Below, piece after piece: positions 37,200-48,895 of a DNA stretch of 64,000 bases. The stretch comes from Epiperipatus broadwayi (lineage: Eukaryota; Onychophora; Udeonychophora; Euonychophora; Peripatidae). The position numbers were made by a program, and so were the translations under genes. Each line of letters opens with the position of its first letter. The first letter of the stretch is position 1. The notes under the pieces are model-generated. The model was not told the origin of the DNA and did no database searches. It saw nothing but the letters and a program-made list of their open reading frames with translations. The stretch lies in NCBI GenBank assembly GCA_028023455.1, contig JAQFVV010012489.1:2543881-2607880 (forward strand). Reading direction: 5' to 3'.

Positions 37200-38745
37200 T
37201 TAACAAAATAATATCAACTGGGTAGAAATAGTTAATACTGGTGAACTAAAAGAAAAACCCAGTCTTTGTATGGATTTTTTTTATGTCCACACACAAAAGC
37301 AGATCAATTCTTTTGTATAATAGCACATTATACATAAACATGAAAATATCTTAACAAATCTAAACCTATATTATGCTCATATATAAATAAATTAAATAAC
37401 ACTATTTAAAAGAAAAAGTTAATTTGAAACTTTATTACAAACCTTATATAAAAAGTTTTGCTGCCTGCATTTAATCTTTAGACTTGTTTTCATTTACAAA
37501 ATAAAAATATTTAGGTTTAAATATTCAAAGAAACAACAGGAGATGATTGAATAACTTTACACTAATAATCAACTCATAATAAAATTAGACTTCAATAACT
37601 GTCAAAACTTTCAATGAAAAAAAAAGTAATTTCTTCAATAATTATTTTTTTAAACATAATAAATTCTAATTTAATTCACACTATAATAAGAATAGGAAAA
37701 CATTCATAAATGACATTTGCATGATAAGATAGTATATTCATAAAATAAAAAAGTATATATTTAAATCAAAGACTACTGTTAAAGAAATGCACAAATTTAT
37801 AATAAAAACAATCCTAACCATATCTAGCTTATTTAAGGTATGCAGTTTATATTACCATTATAACCATCAGTACTACACTTTTACTTTCTGTGAATTCATT
37901 GTAGAAGTAACTACTCTTGTCCATTTTGTAGTTTGTATCTTATTGTTGGTTAGTTGAGAGAAGCTTTTACATATATTGACACTAAATAAGGTCAGTGTTT
38001 TCATGTTTATAAATTTAAACCACTATAAATAATTTGTATTTTCATTTCATAACTGCAGGACAATTGTCACAAACTTTTTGTGGGCTGTTAATTATTTTGA
38101 TAAATTAGCTTGTAATGAGTGCTGTCTGAATAACAGAATCAGTGCTTTGAATGTGTTCTTGACTATTAGAGTTCAAAAGAATTTAATAAATGAATGAAGC
38201 AATAGATTTTTGGGAGCTTTATATACATTATTGTTGATTATTTTTTTACACAAACTTTGTAGAATCTTCTAGATTAACATCTTCAAAAATAAGCCAAGCT
38301 TTTAATTAATTAATAGTTTTGCACTCCATACTAATTAATTTGGCTACATGCTTTATCTGGACAATTCTTAACTTTTAGATTTTGTTATCACAATGGATTG
38401 CAACTTTTTTTAGATTAAGTATTGTTGTACAACATTAAAATAATCTTATATAAAAGGTGAGAAAATATATTTACAAAGAACAATTTCTTAAAAATATTAC
38501 ATTACTTTTTAATAAATAACAAAAATATTTTCCAACTTCATGTGTGTGCATTTATATACATATGATCACACTTTTATAACATGCACTTAATTAAAAAATA
38601 ACTAAATTTTCTACATTAAATTAACAAATGAAATTTTAACTGAAACCACATATTTATCTACATATATATTTGAGACATAGCAAAATATCTGTCTCAATAT
38701 ATATATATATGTTGATACGAATATTTTCACAGGTTGCATATATAA
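37200..38745. other. no gene recognised
   Basis: AT-rich sequence, no supported feature. A short TA tract lies at 38697-38710. Confidence 0.5.
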
Positions 38746-38869
38746 AAGACATATTTTGCGGGTTCATCCATGTTAAAATATTTTAAATATTGATATACTG
38801 ACATTTCGAAACGTCAGTATATCAATATTTAAAATATTTTAACATGGATGAACCTGCAAAATATGTCTT
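38746..38869. repeat. near-perfect 124-bp palindrome
   Basis: The arms 38746-38802 and 38813-38869 are reverse complements with one or two mismatches. The centre CTGACATTTCGAAACGTCAG is itself a palindrome apart from one A/G change, so there is essentially no loop. LTR element 1 starts 10 bp to the right. The TTTCGAAACGT centre resembles the GAAAC half of PLE hammerhead motifs. Confidence 0.9.
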
Positions 38870-38879
38870 ATATATATAT

Positions 38880-40822
38880 TGTAACCGCCCCCTCGACGGC
38901 TTCCCTGCTGAAAGCACATTAAAGTCACTCCTATGAATCTGCTGTGTTCTTGCGTCTGGGGGGTTACATAATGTTCGGTGAAGATAATTTCAAACACATA
39001 TACACGTACGCTTTTATTTATTTATACGTAAATTCGGATCGAATCCAAGTAGTAGGCGCCAGGAGAACTTTACAAGAGTCCGCCACGTATGTGCATAAGC
39101 TCACTCAACTATATCACAAAACATGCCCGTGCATCACTCCAGTCGGAAGCAAGAAATGAACACAGCCAATATCACCTTTCAAATTATATCGCATATGTGA
39201 CCTTTCAATCGTGATCAATCAGACTTATCGTACTAGGGCCCGCCCTATATCCCACAGAACAAATCAATCAAAGCTTAATATTAATCTAAGAAAGGTATGG
39301 TAATATAATATAAGTTTAATCAAATCCCAACACCAAAATATCAAATGCATTCATTCATAACAAAAAACAAATTGGATCACTCCAGCACTCATTCCCTATC
39401 ATATAAATGTGAGTTGAAATTCCAATCAATCAATAACAAAATACTAATTAAATAAGTGGTTTATTTTAATCTATTTAACAACAATTTTATGCCGGTATAT
39501 GACTGGCAGGCCGAGATAAATTAACTATAGAATTAAATGAGACTTCCCACATATATTAAAGGATGTTTATTTGTAGACAAACTTATTCTGGTTAAGTTCT
39601 TTAATCATTCATTTATGGTCGTGAGTAATTTTATCATTTAGCCAAATGTTTTTTACTAGTTATTGTTTTTAAAGTTTATCTACTCTGGTGCATAAGTGAG
39701 TACGATTAATTTAAAGATAGCTACCTGTGGAAAGTAGACAGCCGGTAAGAAGGATCCTGAGTGATGATTTCTTCTTTAACTAAGCATTCTGGCAATTTGC
39801 GAGGTCTCAAAAGCATGTGTGGTCCTTAGGTGAAGTTTCTCCGGTGTTACGAGCATCCTAGGGGCAATCAGCTGAACGGAGCGCGGAGGTCCGGCAGTCA
39901 AGCCATGAATTTTAGGTTCAGCAACGCATCTCTGTTATACTATTATACGAAAGTTAGATCTTATTTCTCTGGTAAAAAAGAAAACTTTCTTTACAAAATC
40001 AGCAACTTAATTATTCCAAGCACATCGGTGGTTCTGCTAATTCCTTTTTCTTTTTTGCAATTCTCCTTGTAATTCCTCTCTTCTCCTGCCCTCACACCTT
40101 GAATTTTTTTCATCCAATCTCCCCCTTGCACCTGTGAGTCCCTTCATCCAATAGGTCCATCGAGTATTAACTTAATTCAGCGATTTCTGGGATCGTTTGC
40201 ACCACTTTGGAATTTAACTCAATTTGGCCATTTTTTCAGGCATTGTTTAGCTGGAGACAGAAGTCTGGGTTGTACAATAGCAGCGTACACTTTTTCTCAC
40301 TTCTGTTTCTAACTTCGGCTTATTTTATCTAGACCTTACCGACATATATCCGGCTTATTGTTTCATTTTTACTAACTTTACATTTACTAATTACCCCCCA
40401 TTGAAAATAATTTTAGATCGCTTGGAATTTCAGAACATGTTGCAAATTAATCAATTCATTTTCTCTTTTTGTTCAAACATGATTTAAATGACTTAATAAA
40501 ATGTCAAACCTGTGTTCAATCATTCATCTTTCTTTTTTAAAAGAAACAAAAAAAGCAAACTTACAACTAATGATTACATATTTATTCTCAAAAACAACCA
40601 AATAACAAAAAAAACTCTTTTATTCTTATTTCAATAAATTTGACAGGTACTCTTATATAGCTGCGATCATGCTCTAGAAACGGGTGTTTCTCGTTCATTA
40701 TTAAAGCAAAACCTTTTTTTTTTAAAAGTTTTGTACCTGTCATTCATTTCGTCAATTGCATATATATTTAATCTAACATCATATGCCTGGATTCAAATCC
40801 CATGTAACGCTATTCCGTTACA
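38880..40822 (-). repeat. 3' LTR of LTR element 1
   Basis: Starts TGTAACCGCC and ends CCGTTACA on the plus strand. On the minus strand a TATA box (GCTATATAAGAG) lies at about 40651-40662, and a polyadenylation signal (AATAAA, near 39013-39022) lies far downstream, implying a long R region. ORFs read through this LTR on the plus strand recur in the other LTR and are chance frames. Confidence 0.9.
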
Positions 40823-40835
40823 TATCTCTCCGCAT
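40823..40835 (-). promoter_or_regulatory. polypurine-tract-like site of LTR element 1
   Basis: On the minus strand ATGCGGAGAGATA immediately precedes the LTR start TGTAACGG. It is purine-rich but short and interrupted, so it is a modest match to a plus-strand priming site. Confidence 0.4.
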
Positions 40836-40882
40836 AGAGTAAAATCCGAGGTTGCGGATTTTAGCTCTGAGAAGGAGCCAAG

Positions 40883-41074
40883 TTATTTGGCCCTCTTCAG
40901 TGCCCTTGCATTGAAAGTCCCCTTAATCACTTTTCCTTGTGCCAGTACAAAGGCATTATTCCCGTATGCCCTGACGATCTCGTATGAGCCATCGTAGAGG
41001 TCAAGGAATTTCTTAAATATGTTCTGTTCTGGCCGACTGACCGGATTTGATCTTACCATAACTCTGTCTCCCAC
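40883..41074 (-). pseudogene. integrase C-terminal fragment of LTR element 1
   Basis: The 63-residue frame carries GDRVMVRSNPVSRPEQ, FKKFLDLYDGSYEIVRAY and NAFVLAQGKVIKGTFNARAL. This is the small beta-barrel domain at the end of Ty3/Gypsy integrases (GDxVxVR...KFxxLYxGPYxIxxxxxxNAxxL). In a complete element it follows the catalytic core and helps bind DNA. The catalytic core and everything before it are absent. The frame's first codon is internal, not a start. It lies next to the 3' LTR, as expected for the end of pol. Confidence 0.8.
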
Positions 41075-41155
41075 AGTGAATGTGTTTTGGATTGGCCTAT
41101 CAGTCTGCCTTCGCTTTTCCCTTAAAATCTGGATCAGATGCTCTGCGGTTAGACT

Positions 41156-41600
41156 TTTTTTTTTTTTTTACAACGACTATAAACGGAAAAAACTATATGG
41201 TAATCTAGGGTCTGCCATGATTGACAACAATGGCCAATGGGTTTCATGCATCCCTGACAGGAGGTATGGGGATGGATCTTTCCAAAGTCCCCTATGCAGA
41301 ATACGATCGATCTCTATCCACGATTTTGGAAAGTCTGATCCGCCCAGCAATAACGAAGTTTTGGGAAGTGAGCTGGCAAGGACTCTAATGAAATGTGTTG
41401 CGTGATTTTCCACACTTAAGTTAGGCCAGTGTCATGTGCCAGCCTTCTCCTGGTCTTGCAGGGTACTCCCAGGTCGACCCACCAATTCCATTTCCAATAT
41501 CATATGTCGTTTCATGTCACAGGTCATTCCTGGTTCGTGGCATCTATTTCCCATGTGAGTTCCTTTAAACATTTGTCTTTGTGATCTCCACGGTTGTCAA
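41156..41600 (-). pseudogene. coding remnant between gag and the integrase tail
   Basis: A minus-strand frame from about 41590 runs through GNRCHEPGMTCDMKRH, one TGA (about 41434) and a 78-codon stretch with SSLPKTSLLLGGSDFPKSW and MHETHWPLLSIM, ending near 41177. Its position suggests the gag-protease junction, but I see neither a clear zinc knuckle nor the protease D-T/S-G motif. Just downstream on the same strand lies a run of about 15 A (T on plus, 41156-41170). This marks where the rest of pol has been lost. Confidence 0.4.
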
Positions 41601-41625
41601 TTCATTTTTCCCTCCGTCCTCTAGG

Positions 41626-42780
41626 TTAGTATCGGTCCGGTGGTACTCGTTTTCTGGGTTGTTCATTACTAGACCTCTCTATCTGCCCTCCTATCCCCTC
41701 TTCTTGTTCAAATTTGGCTATCATTTCCCCCATCTCATGGATCCCTTTACAATCCCTTCCCAGCATCATGTGTCTGAGGGTGGTTGGCATATTGTGCCTT
41801 ATTATTGAGATGATCTGCATCTCCGTCATATGGTACGCAGGCAATTGTTGAAGGCTCACCACCTGCCTATAATAAAACTGAGTGGCCATCTCACTGGGCC
41901 TTCCCCCATATTTCTCCCTGGTGATTCTAAAATAAGTCCCTTCTTGACGTGCTGTGTTCCAGAAACCCTGCAAAACTTCTTCCTTATATTCCTCATATGA
42001 CTGGGGTTTAAATTCCAGCATCCTCCACCAGTCTCTCGCTGGGCCCTGTAGGTATCCGCTTGCAATATTTATTCAGTCAGGTTCTCTCATTGTTGGTTCT
42101 CCAAACAGATTCCTGACGCTTTCGAGGTGGTCCATTGGGTTTTCGTTTTCTCCTGCTCTAAATATTTCTATCTTCATCTGTCTCTCTGCCCATACATGAC
42201 TTGTGTCCCATTGCGACATCTGCCTTTCCCATCTCTTCTCCATCTCTTCCATCCTTCTACCCACATTCCAATGTCCCTGGTCTGCTTCAATCCTTTGGAT
42301 TCTCTGTCCCCACTCTCCCAGTGCTTCTCGGACTTTGTCCTGGTGCTGTCTAATTTCCTGACACGCCTCCTCTGTCTGCCTGATAGCTTCCTTCATCCCA
42401 TCTTGATGCCTATTTCCCTTTCCTACATCATCCGTTAGTATCTCTACCCTTTCCTTTAGATCATTCAGGTCTGTTTTCGTTTTGTCCATCTCCATCCTAT
42501 TCTGGTCTATTTTTTCCTCAACATTGGCTAAGCTACTATCTTCCCCTTTGTTCTCTTCTGACTTCACTTCCTTTCCCCTGAGTAATTGCCTTATCTCCTC
42601 TTTAAACTCTTCCCTATCTCTTCTATGCTCTTCTCTATCTTCCCTCATTTCGGCCATCATTTGCGTCATCATCTTTATTAATGTTTTAATATCCCCTTCA
42701 TTCTCCATATCCTGTTTTTTAAATTGTATTGGACTCTCCCCCGTCTGTTCCCACATGCTTTCATCTGGGTTTTCTTCCAT
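41626..42780 (-). pseudogene. gag of LTR element 1, one premature stop
   Basis: The frame starts at ATG 42780 in a good context (ACAATGG) and is open for 235 codons to TGA at 42073-42075. It then continues in the same frame to 41626, about 384 codons in all. Residues 20-190 are charged and heptad-like (MREDREEHRRDREEF; VEEKIDQNRMEMDKTKTDL), a coiled coil. After about residue 205 comes the capsid-type region: KIEIFRAGENENPMDHLESV, then GYLQGPARDWW on the far side of the stop, FKPQSYEEYKEEVLQGFW, and an arginine-rich end. This is the arrangement of Ty3/Gypsy gag proteins that form the virus-like particle. The stop probably replaced a Trp codon. Confidence 0.85.
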
Positions 42781-43579
42781 TGTTTAATATCTGATTTATA
42801 ATTTATAGTAATCCACGGCTCATTACCTACTACTCCGCAGGTCCCACTGACTGTCTTATCCTATCCTCAGATGCTCCTTGCCCTTAAGATTCCCACAGCT
42901 CCTGTCATTCCTCCAATTTGGTTTCTATCACTCATACTATCCCAGGTCCCTCTGTTCCCTCCATTTCTATTCAGCAGCTATCGATTGTATATGCGTCTTT
43001 ATATATATATACGCTATGTTGACTTCTTTCTTTAGCCCCCTTTTCTTTCTAAGTAAAACACAAAACTCCTAACAAGATCCCAGTTACAGTACTTCCTTTG
43101 TGCAAGAATATAAATACGTCTTTTAACGATGTATTTTTTTTTTTTTATTTGCGCTTAAATTATTTGCATTTAATTTTAACATAGAAATTAATCTATGAGT
43201 TTCCTTCCTTTTAATATACGATATTTCTTCCACGGAATCCCGCTATTCCACAGCCTTCTACAACTGTCAAGTATATTCAGACGCTTGATTATTTTAGTGC
43301 TAATAAGAGAACTAAATCCCTTTCCCACTCCCTTGAGCAACGTTTGATGATTTTATTTTATGGTGATTCCGAAAATTTCCCCCTGTTTTAATAGATAATT
43401 TTTTCTGTTATTTTGAGCGCCCTCTCTCTCTTTTTTCTTATATATATATGTAACTTTGAGCCTTATTAAGGCCGCTACATGTAGTTTCTTCATGGGGTTT
43501 CTTTATTTAAATTTGCTTTCGTGGTTAGAAACGTCAGCTGTATCCACGTCGGTCCAACCACTTGAAACAATAGTTTCGG
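42781..43579 (-). other. 5' leader of LTR element 1
   Basis: Untranslated stretch between the primer-binding site and gag ATG. It contains short TA runs and a run of about 13 T near 43135-43147. No ORF is supported. Confidence 0.6.
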
Positions 43580-43598
43580 GCCACATTGACGCACCAAA
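43580..43598 (-). promoter_or_regulatory. primer binding site of LTR element 1
   Basis: On the minus strand the LTR end (GTTACA) is followed after two bases by TGGTGCGTCAATGTGG. The TGG start two bases after the LTR is the usual form of a site complementary to the 3' end of a tRNA. I could not assign the tRNA. Confidence 0.6.
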
Positions 43599-45543
43599 TG
43601 TAACCGCCCCATCGACGGCTTCCATGCCAAAAGCACATTAAAGTCACTCCTATGAATCTGCTGTGTTCTTGCATCTGGGGGGTTACATAATGTTAGGTGA
43701 AGATAATTTCAAACACATTTACACGTACGCTTTTATTTATTTATACGTAAATTCAGATCGAATCCAAGTAGTAGGCACCAGGAGAACTTTACAAGAGTCC
43801 GCCACGTATGTGCATAAGCTCACTCAACTATATCACAAAACATGCCCGTGCATCACTCCAGTCGGAAGCAAGAAATGAACACAGCCAATATCACCTTTCA
43901 AATTATATCGCATATGTGACCTTTCAATCACGATCAATCAGACTTATCGTATTAGGGCCCGCCCTATATCCCACAGAACAAATCAATCAAAGCTTAATAT
44001 TAATCTAAGAAAGGTATGGTAATATAATATAAGTTTAATCAAATCCCAACACCAAAATATCAAATGCATTCATTCATAACAAAAAACAAATTGGATCACT
44101 CCAGCACTCATTCCCTATCATATAAATGTGAGTTGAAATTCCAATCAATCAATAACAAAATACTAATTAAATAAGTGGTTTATTTTAATCTATTTAACAA
44201 CAATTTTATGCCGGTATATGACTGGCAGGCCGAGATAAATTAACTATAGAATTAAATGAGACTTCGCACTTATATTAAAGGATGTTTATTTGTAGACAAA
44301 CTTATTCTGGTTAAGTTCTTTAATCATTCATTTATGGTCGCGAGTAATTTTATCATTTAACCAAATGTTTTTCACTAGTTATTGTTTTTAAAGTTTATCT
44401 ACTCTGGTGCATAAGTGAGTATGATTAATTTAAAGATAGCTACCTGTGGAATGTAGACAGCTGGTAAGAAGGATCCTGAGTGATGATTTCTTCTTTAACT
44501 AAGCATTCTGGCAATTTGCGAGGTCTCAAAAGCGTGTGTGGTCCTTAGGTGAAGTTTCTCCGGTGTTACGAGCATCCTAGGGGCAATAAGCTAAACGGAG
44601 CGCGGAGGTCCGGCGGTCAAGCCGTGAATTTTAGGTTCAGCAACGCATCTCTGTTATACTATTATACGAAAGTTAGATCTTATTTCTCTGGTAAAAAGAA
44701 AACTTTCTTTACAAAATCAGCAACTTAATTATTCCAAGCACATCGGTGGTTCTGCTAATTCCTTTTTCTTTTTTGCAATTCTCCTTGTAATTCGTCTCTT
44801 CTCCTGCCCTCACACCTTGAATTTTTTTCATCCAATCTCCCCCTTGCACCAGTGAGTCCCTTCATCCAATAGGTCCATCGAGTATTAACTTAATTCAGCG
44901 ATTTCTGGGATCGTTTGCACCACTTTGGAATTTAACTCAATTTGGCCATTTTTTCAGGCATTGTTTAGCTGGAGACAGAAGTCTGGGTTGTACAATAGCA
45001 GCGTACACTTTTTCTCACTTCTCTCTCTAAATTCGGCTTATTTTATCTAGACCTTACCGACATATATCCGGCTTATTGTTTCATTTTTACTAACTTTACA
45101 TTTACTAATTACCCCCCATTGAAAATAATTTTAGATCGCTTGGAATTTCAGAACATGTTGCAAATTAATCAATTCATTTTCTCTCTTTGTTCAAACATGA
45201 TTTAAATGACTTAATAAAATGTCAAACCTGTGTTCAATCATTCATCTTTCTTTTTAAAAAAAAAAACAAAAAAAAAGCAAACTTACAACTAATGATTACA
45301 TATTTATTCTCAAAAACAACCAAATAACAAAAAAAAACTCTTTTACTCTTATTTCAATAAATTTGACAGGTACTCTTATATAGCTGCGATCATGCTCTAG
45401 AAATGGGTGTTTCTTGTTCATTATTAAAGCAAAACCTTTTTTTTTAAAGTTTTGTACCTGTCATTCATTTCGTCAATTGCATATATATTTAATCTAACAT
45501 CATATGCCTGGATACAAATCCTATGTAACACTATTCCGTTACA
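43599..45543 (-). repeat. 5' LTR of LTR element 1
   Basis: Direct copy of 38880-40822, about 98% identical by eye. The minus-strand TATA box (GCTATATAAGAG) lies at about 45374-45385 and is expected to drive the element's transcript. Confidence 0.9.
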
Positions 45544-46489
45544 ATATATATATTATTTTCAAGAATAGCTTAAATAATGATTTGTAAAAAAATATTTCTA
45601 CAATTTCTAAAAGATGATTAAAAAAACAATTGTAAATAATGGGTTTTGAATTAGTTATGTATACATAAACAACATGCATTTCATTTTTTATTTCTCTTAA
45701 AATCTAATGCTACTATCTAAAATTTGTCAAAATTTTGTTCATATTTGTTCATAAAAACACAGGATGTTATTGTTTAGAGTAATAGTAAATGGTAGATTTA
45801 ATAATACATTTTTGAACTAATTTTCAGATGAGCAAATCAAAAAATAATATATGTTTGGTAATGTTAGAACTGTCACTTTCATGTTTTAATGTCACATGAC
45901 TTTTCAAACAACCATATTATTATATTAGAAGTAATATCTATATATTGTTGCTAACATTCTAATATAATTATTATATTACAAAGATACTGAACTTACAAAT
46001 GATCAATAAAGCACTCTCTTTACCAAAGATTACACAATCATCATAATTCAGTTAAATAAAAGATTCACATTGTTTTCCATTGTAATTTTTTTAACCCTCC
46101 TGCATCAAATGTATTGTTTTTCTTTTCATTATAGAGATTGAATATAATGTAAATTCCATTTTCAAATGAAGTTCACTTTATAAAAATACTGATTTTCTCT
46201 CAAGGGAGATTGCTTTACTTCTAATGTTGAAGCCAAAAAAATTGAATTTTTAAGATAACAACAGTAATAGGATTTTAAGATTATGACTGTATTCCATTAT
46301 TTTAAAACATAAAATCGATTTGGGTATACCTACAGTTTATGTATATTTAATTACACCTACACACTATAAAATAAAAATAATTTCATTATCTGTATTTATA
46401 TATTGGACTATTTTTAACATCTAGTATTGAGTATTGAATGTCTTTAAGAATATCTAACTTTATTTAAATTTTCAAAGAACATTCAGCTG
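45544..46489. other. no gene recognised
   Basis: AT-rich DNA flanking LTR element 1. Nothing supported. Confidence 0.5.
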
Positions 46490-46990
46490 TTAGTAATAGC
46501 ACATGGGTTAGTATATGCACAACATTTCAAGGGGTATTATTCTCCTCCCTTTCTTCAGATTATGGAAATAGGCTAATATATAAATACAATAAAATACCAT
46601 CATCACAAATCTTCAGGAAGATACAATTTCATTATCTGATTCAATTTAAAATTTTCAGAAATATATACCAAAAATTTTAATTACAACATTATTTTTCAGA
46701 TGAGATGCTAAACAGCACTGCAGTAAAACCCTCATTATTGGAAAATACATATTAAGTAAAATATAATCAAGCACTGTATTATTTTAATTCAATATATATA
46801 TATACTCATAAAACTCCATTCTATCATATGTAATTTGGCTGCTATGAAGCTTATAACTATCTCATTGTCATTTATTATATCAATAATGCAATCACTTTTT
46901 ATTAAAAAAACCTTTTGGAAACTCTAATTAGTTATATTTGTTTGGAATATATATTTAATATATTATTTTATGATTATTATATGCAAATAA
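46490..46990 (-). repeat. PLE-associated repeat R1, copy A, with hammerhead-like end
   Basis: Read on the minus strand it matches 55720-56513 minus the hairpin inserted there. Shared landmarks are AATTAATGGGTTTCC-like, ATGACAATGAGATAGTTAT and GGAGAATAATACC. At its end (46525-46558, minus) CTGAAGA, a 5-bp stem AAGGG/CCCTT and GAAA give a clean hammerhead-type catalytic core. No ORF is present. Confidence 0.75.
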
Positions 46991-47219
46991 GATAAAATTC
47001 AGTATTCCCTAAATGATAACAAATAATTACATTAATTTTAAATTAACCGCCATTAAAACATTAAAGTTAAATAATTTTCAATTCCAGAAAATATGAATAA
47101 TATTTTTATGCACAAATATTTTTGGAATTTTTTTTTTTTTTTTTAATGTAACTACAGTTCTAATATAATTTTGAATAATAAATTAGAGATAATACTTTTT
47201 ATATTTTTATATGCCAAAT

Positions 47220-47290
47220 GCGTTGATCGGGAAGCGAACCCGGGCCAGCAGCTTGGAAGGCAGCTATGCTAACCACTAGGCCATCAACGC
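47220..47290 (-). tRNA. tRNA-Gly(TCC)-like gene or SINE head
   Basis: The minus strand folds into a tRNA. The acceptor arm GCGTTGA/TCAACGC pairs at all seven positions. The D arm is GCCT/GCAT with loop AGTGGTTA, as in animal tRNA-Gly. The anticodon loop CTTCCAA gives TCC, with one mismatch in its stem. The T arm is CCGGG-TTCGCTT-CCCGA with one mismatch. The next base (A) fits the discriminator. There is no T run downstream to stop RNA polymerase III. The following ATTTGGCATATAAAAA resembles the tail position of the S1 SINEs, so it may be the source-like head of that family rather than a working gene. Confidence 0.5.
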
Positions 47291-47879
47291 TTTTAAATTC
47301 TCTTCATAAATTATATTCTATTTTATAAATTTTCAATTATACATTGATTTTTATTTTTAATTTTTTTTTATTATTTTACAACATATTTTCAGTTTTTCTT
47401 CTTTAAATAAATAAAATGCAACACACGATTTTTTGTATTATGTAGCTGCAGACAAGAATAAATAGTAAAATATTTGTTTTGGAAACAAATTATTTAAAAA
47501 ATAATAATAATGCAATTATTTTTTAAAAATTTTGGCTGCTCTGAACAATTTTTTAGAGTAAAATATCATCCTAAAAGCGTAAGAAAGCATACTCCATAAA
47601 ATTATTTTATAACTAATATAACAAAAGAATCATTTAAAAGTGGATCAAAATTAATTTCCTTTTATTTTCAGTCATTAAGCGGGAAGGGAGAGGGTCATAT
47701 ATTATGATGATTGTGAAATGGGTCTCAATACTGCTAAAAAGTTTAGTTTAAATAAACATAAAAAATAGGCAAGATTTTAAAATAATATAATAAAATTAAT
47801 AAAGATTTCTGTATTATACTAATACAATCATGAAAATCAAAAACAAAATATACTAAAATAAACAACATTTAATTATAGG
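47291..47879. other. no gene recognised
   Basis: AT-rich filler between the tRNA-like gene and the RTE fragment. Confidence 0.5.
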
Positions 47880-48365
47880 AAATATGCCTATGTGTTTGAA
47901 AAGGATGGTTTTTAACAAATGTGTTTTACCAGTTCTTACTTATGGATCTGAGACTTGGACACTTAATAGAAGAACAATACAGAGACTTCAGACCACTCAA
48001 AGGAGTATGGAGAGATGTATGTTGGGAGTAACAAGAAGAGATCGAAAACGCAATGTATGGGTAAGACAACAAACAGGTGTTACTGACCTTATTGAAAAAA
48101 TTAAAAGATTGAAATGGAGTTGGGCTGGACATATTGCTAGAAGAGATGATAATAGATGGACAATTGAAATTTTAAACTGGATTCCAAGAGATTGTAAAAG
48201 ACCCACAAAGAGACCACATGTGAGATGGATGGATGAAATAAAAAAATGTGCAGGGGTGTTGTGGAGAAGAGAAGCTAAAGATCGGAGAAGATGGATTAAA
48301 CTTGGAGAGACCTTCATCCTGCAGTGGATTGATAATGGTTGTTGTTGTTGATGATGATGATGATA
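47880..48365 (+). mobile_element. 5'-truncated RTE-type LINE
   Basis: Only the last part of the element is present, as is usual for LINE copies made by target-primed reverse transcription. It starts abruptly before an in-frame MPMCLKRMVFNKC and ends in a TGT/TGATGA simple repeat (48338-48365), the kind of 3' end seen in RTE elements. No poly(A) is needed in this clade. The rest of the RT and the AP endonuclease are missing. Confidence 0.9.
47884..48351 (+). pseudogene. RTE reverse transcriptase C-terminal region
   Basis: A 155-codon open frame with the RTE signatures CVLPVLTYGSETW, QRSMERCMLGVTRRDRKRN, IKRLKWSWAGHIARRDDNRW and RPHVRWMDEIKK, ending W...LGETFILQW. This is the region after the RT palm. 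The catalytic box is not included, so it has no activity by itself. The frame is intact over its whole length, which suggests a young insertion. Confidence 0.9.
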
Positions 48366-48895
48366 GCATAGAAAAGAATATGTGTTCATTTATTTAATGT
48401 TAAAAACAGCTTAAGTTTGTAAGAAAAAAAAAGTAGAAAGGGAAATTAAAACAATTTTTGCAATTGTTCAAACCTGCAAATAAAATACTTTTATCTATTT
48501 GTTAATTATACCTGTAGTTTAAGGTATGTAAATTTTGTAGTGTGCCTTTACAAAGGCTTATTAACTAAAGATTAGCTATTAACAAGAGTCACTTTTCACA
48601 CACAAAAAGTTTAATTTGTATGGGGAGTTTAGTTCGTTGCAAAATGTAACTAAGAAATATATATCTTTAAAAGGAAATGGCTGATGAGGAGAATAGTAAT
48701 TTATGATCAAAATTTATTCTAAAAATTTATTTTGCGAACCATAAAATAAAAATGTAGAAATTCTTACATATATATATATACTTTTAATATAGATAAAAAT
48801 TTAATATAATTTTACATCTATTGCTGCAAAATATTATTTAGAAAACAAAGTTAGTTACATAGCAATAAGTAATTTTTAAAATAAACGTTAACACA

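Larger units (their letters stand above)
38880..45543 (-). mobile_element. LTR retrotransposon 1 (Ty3/Gypsy type), internally deleted
   Basis: Two LTRs of 1943 and 1945 bp (TGTAAC...GTTACA) enclose a 2776-bp interior. Flanking ATAT on both sides could be a 4-bp target duplication but lies in TA-rich DNA. The transcribed strand is minus. A primer-binding-site-like TGGTGCGTCA follows the right LTR, and a purine-rich stretch precedes the left one. The interior retains gag and the last part of integrase, while protease, RT, RNase H and most of integrase are missing. By eye the LTRs differ at about 2% of sites, so the insertion is fairly recent. It cannot move without help from a complete relative. 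Confidence 0.95.

Noticed and set aside
38944-39159. Plus-strand ORF of 71 codons, repeated at 43663-43878
   Set aside because: It lies in the LTRs of element 1, antisense to the element, and is present twice only because the LTRs are duplicates. No known domain.
42127-42787. Plus-strand ORFs opposite gag (Ser/Leu/Pro-rich)
   Set aside because: Shadows of the Glu/Lys/Arg-rich gag coiled coil on the other strand.
47997-48389. Minus-strand ORF of 130 codons opposite the RTE fragment
   Set aside because: Antisense shadow. The plus-strand frame carries the family signatures.
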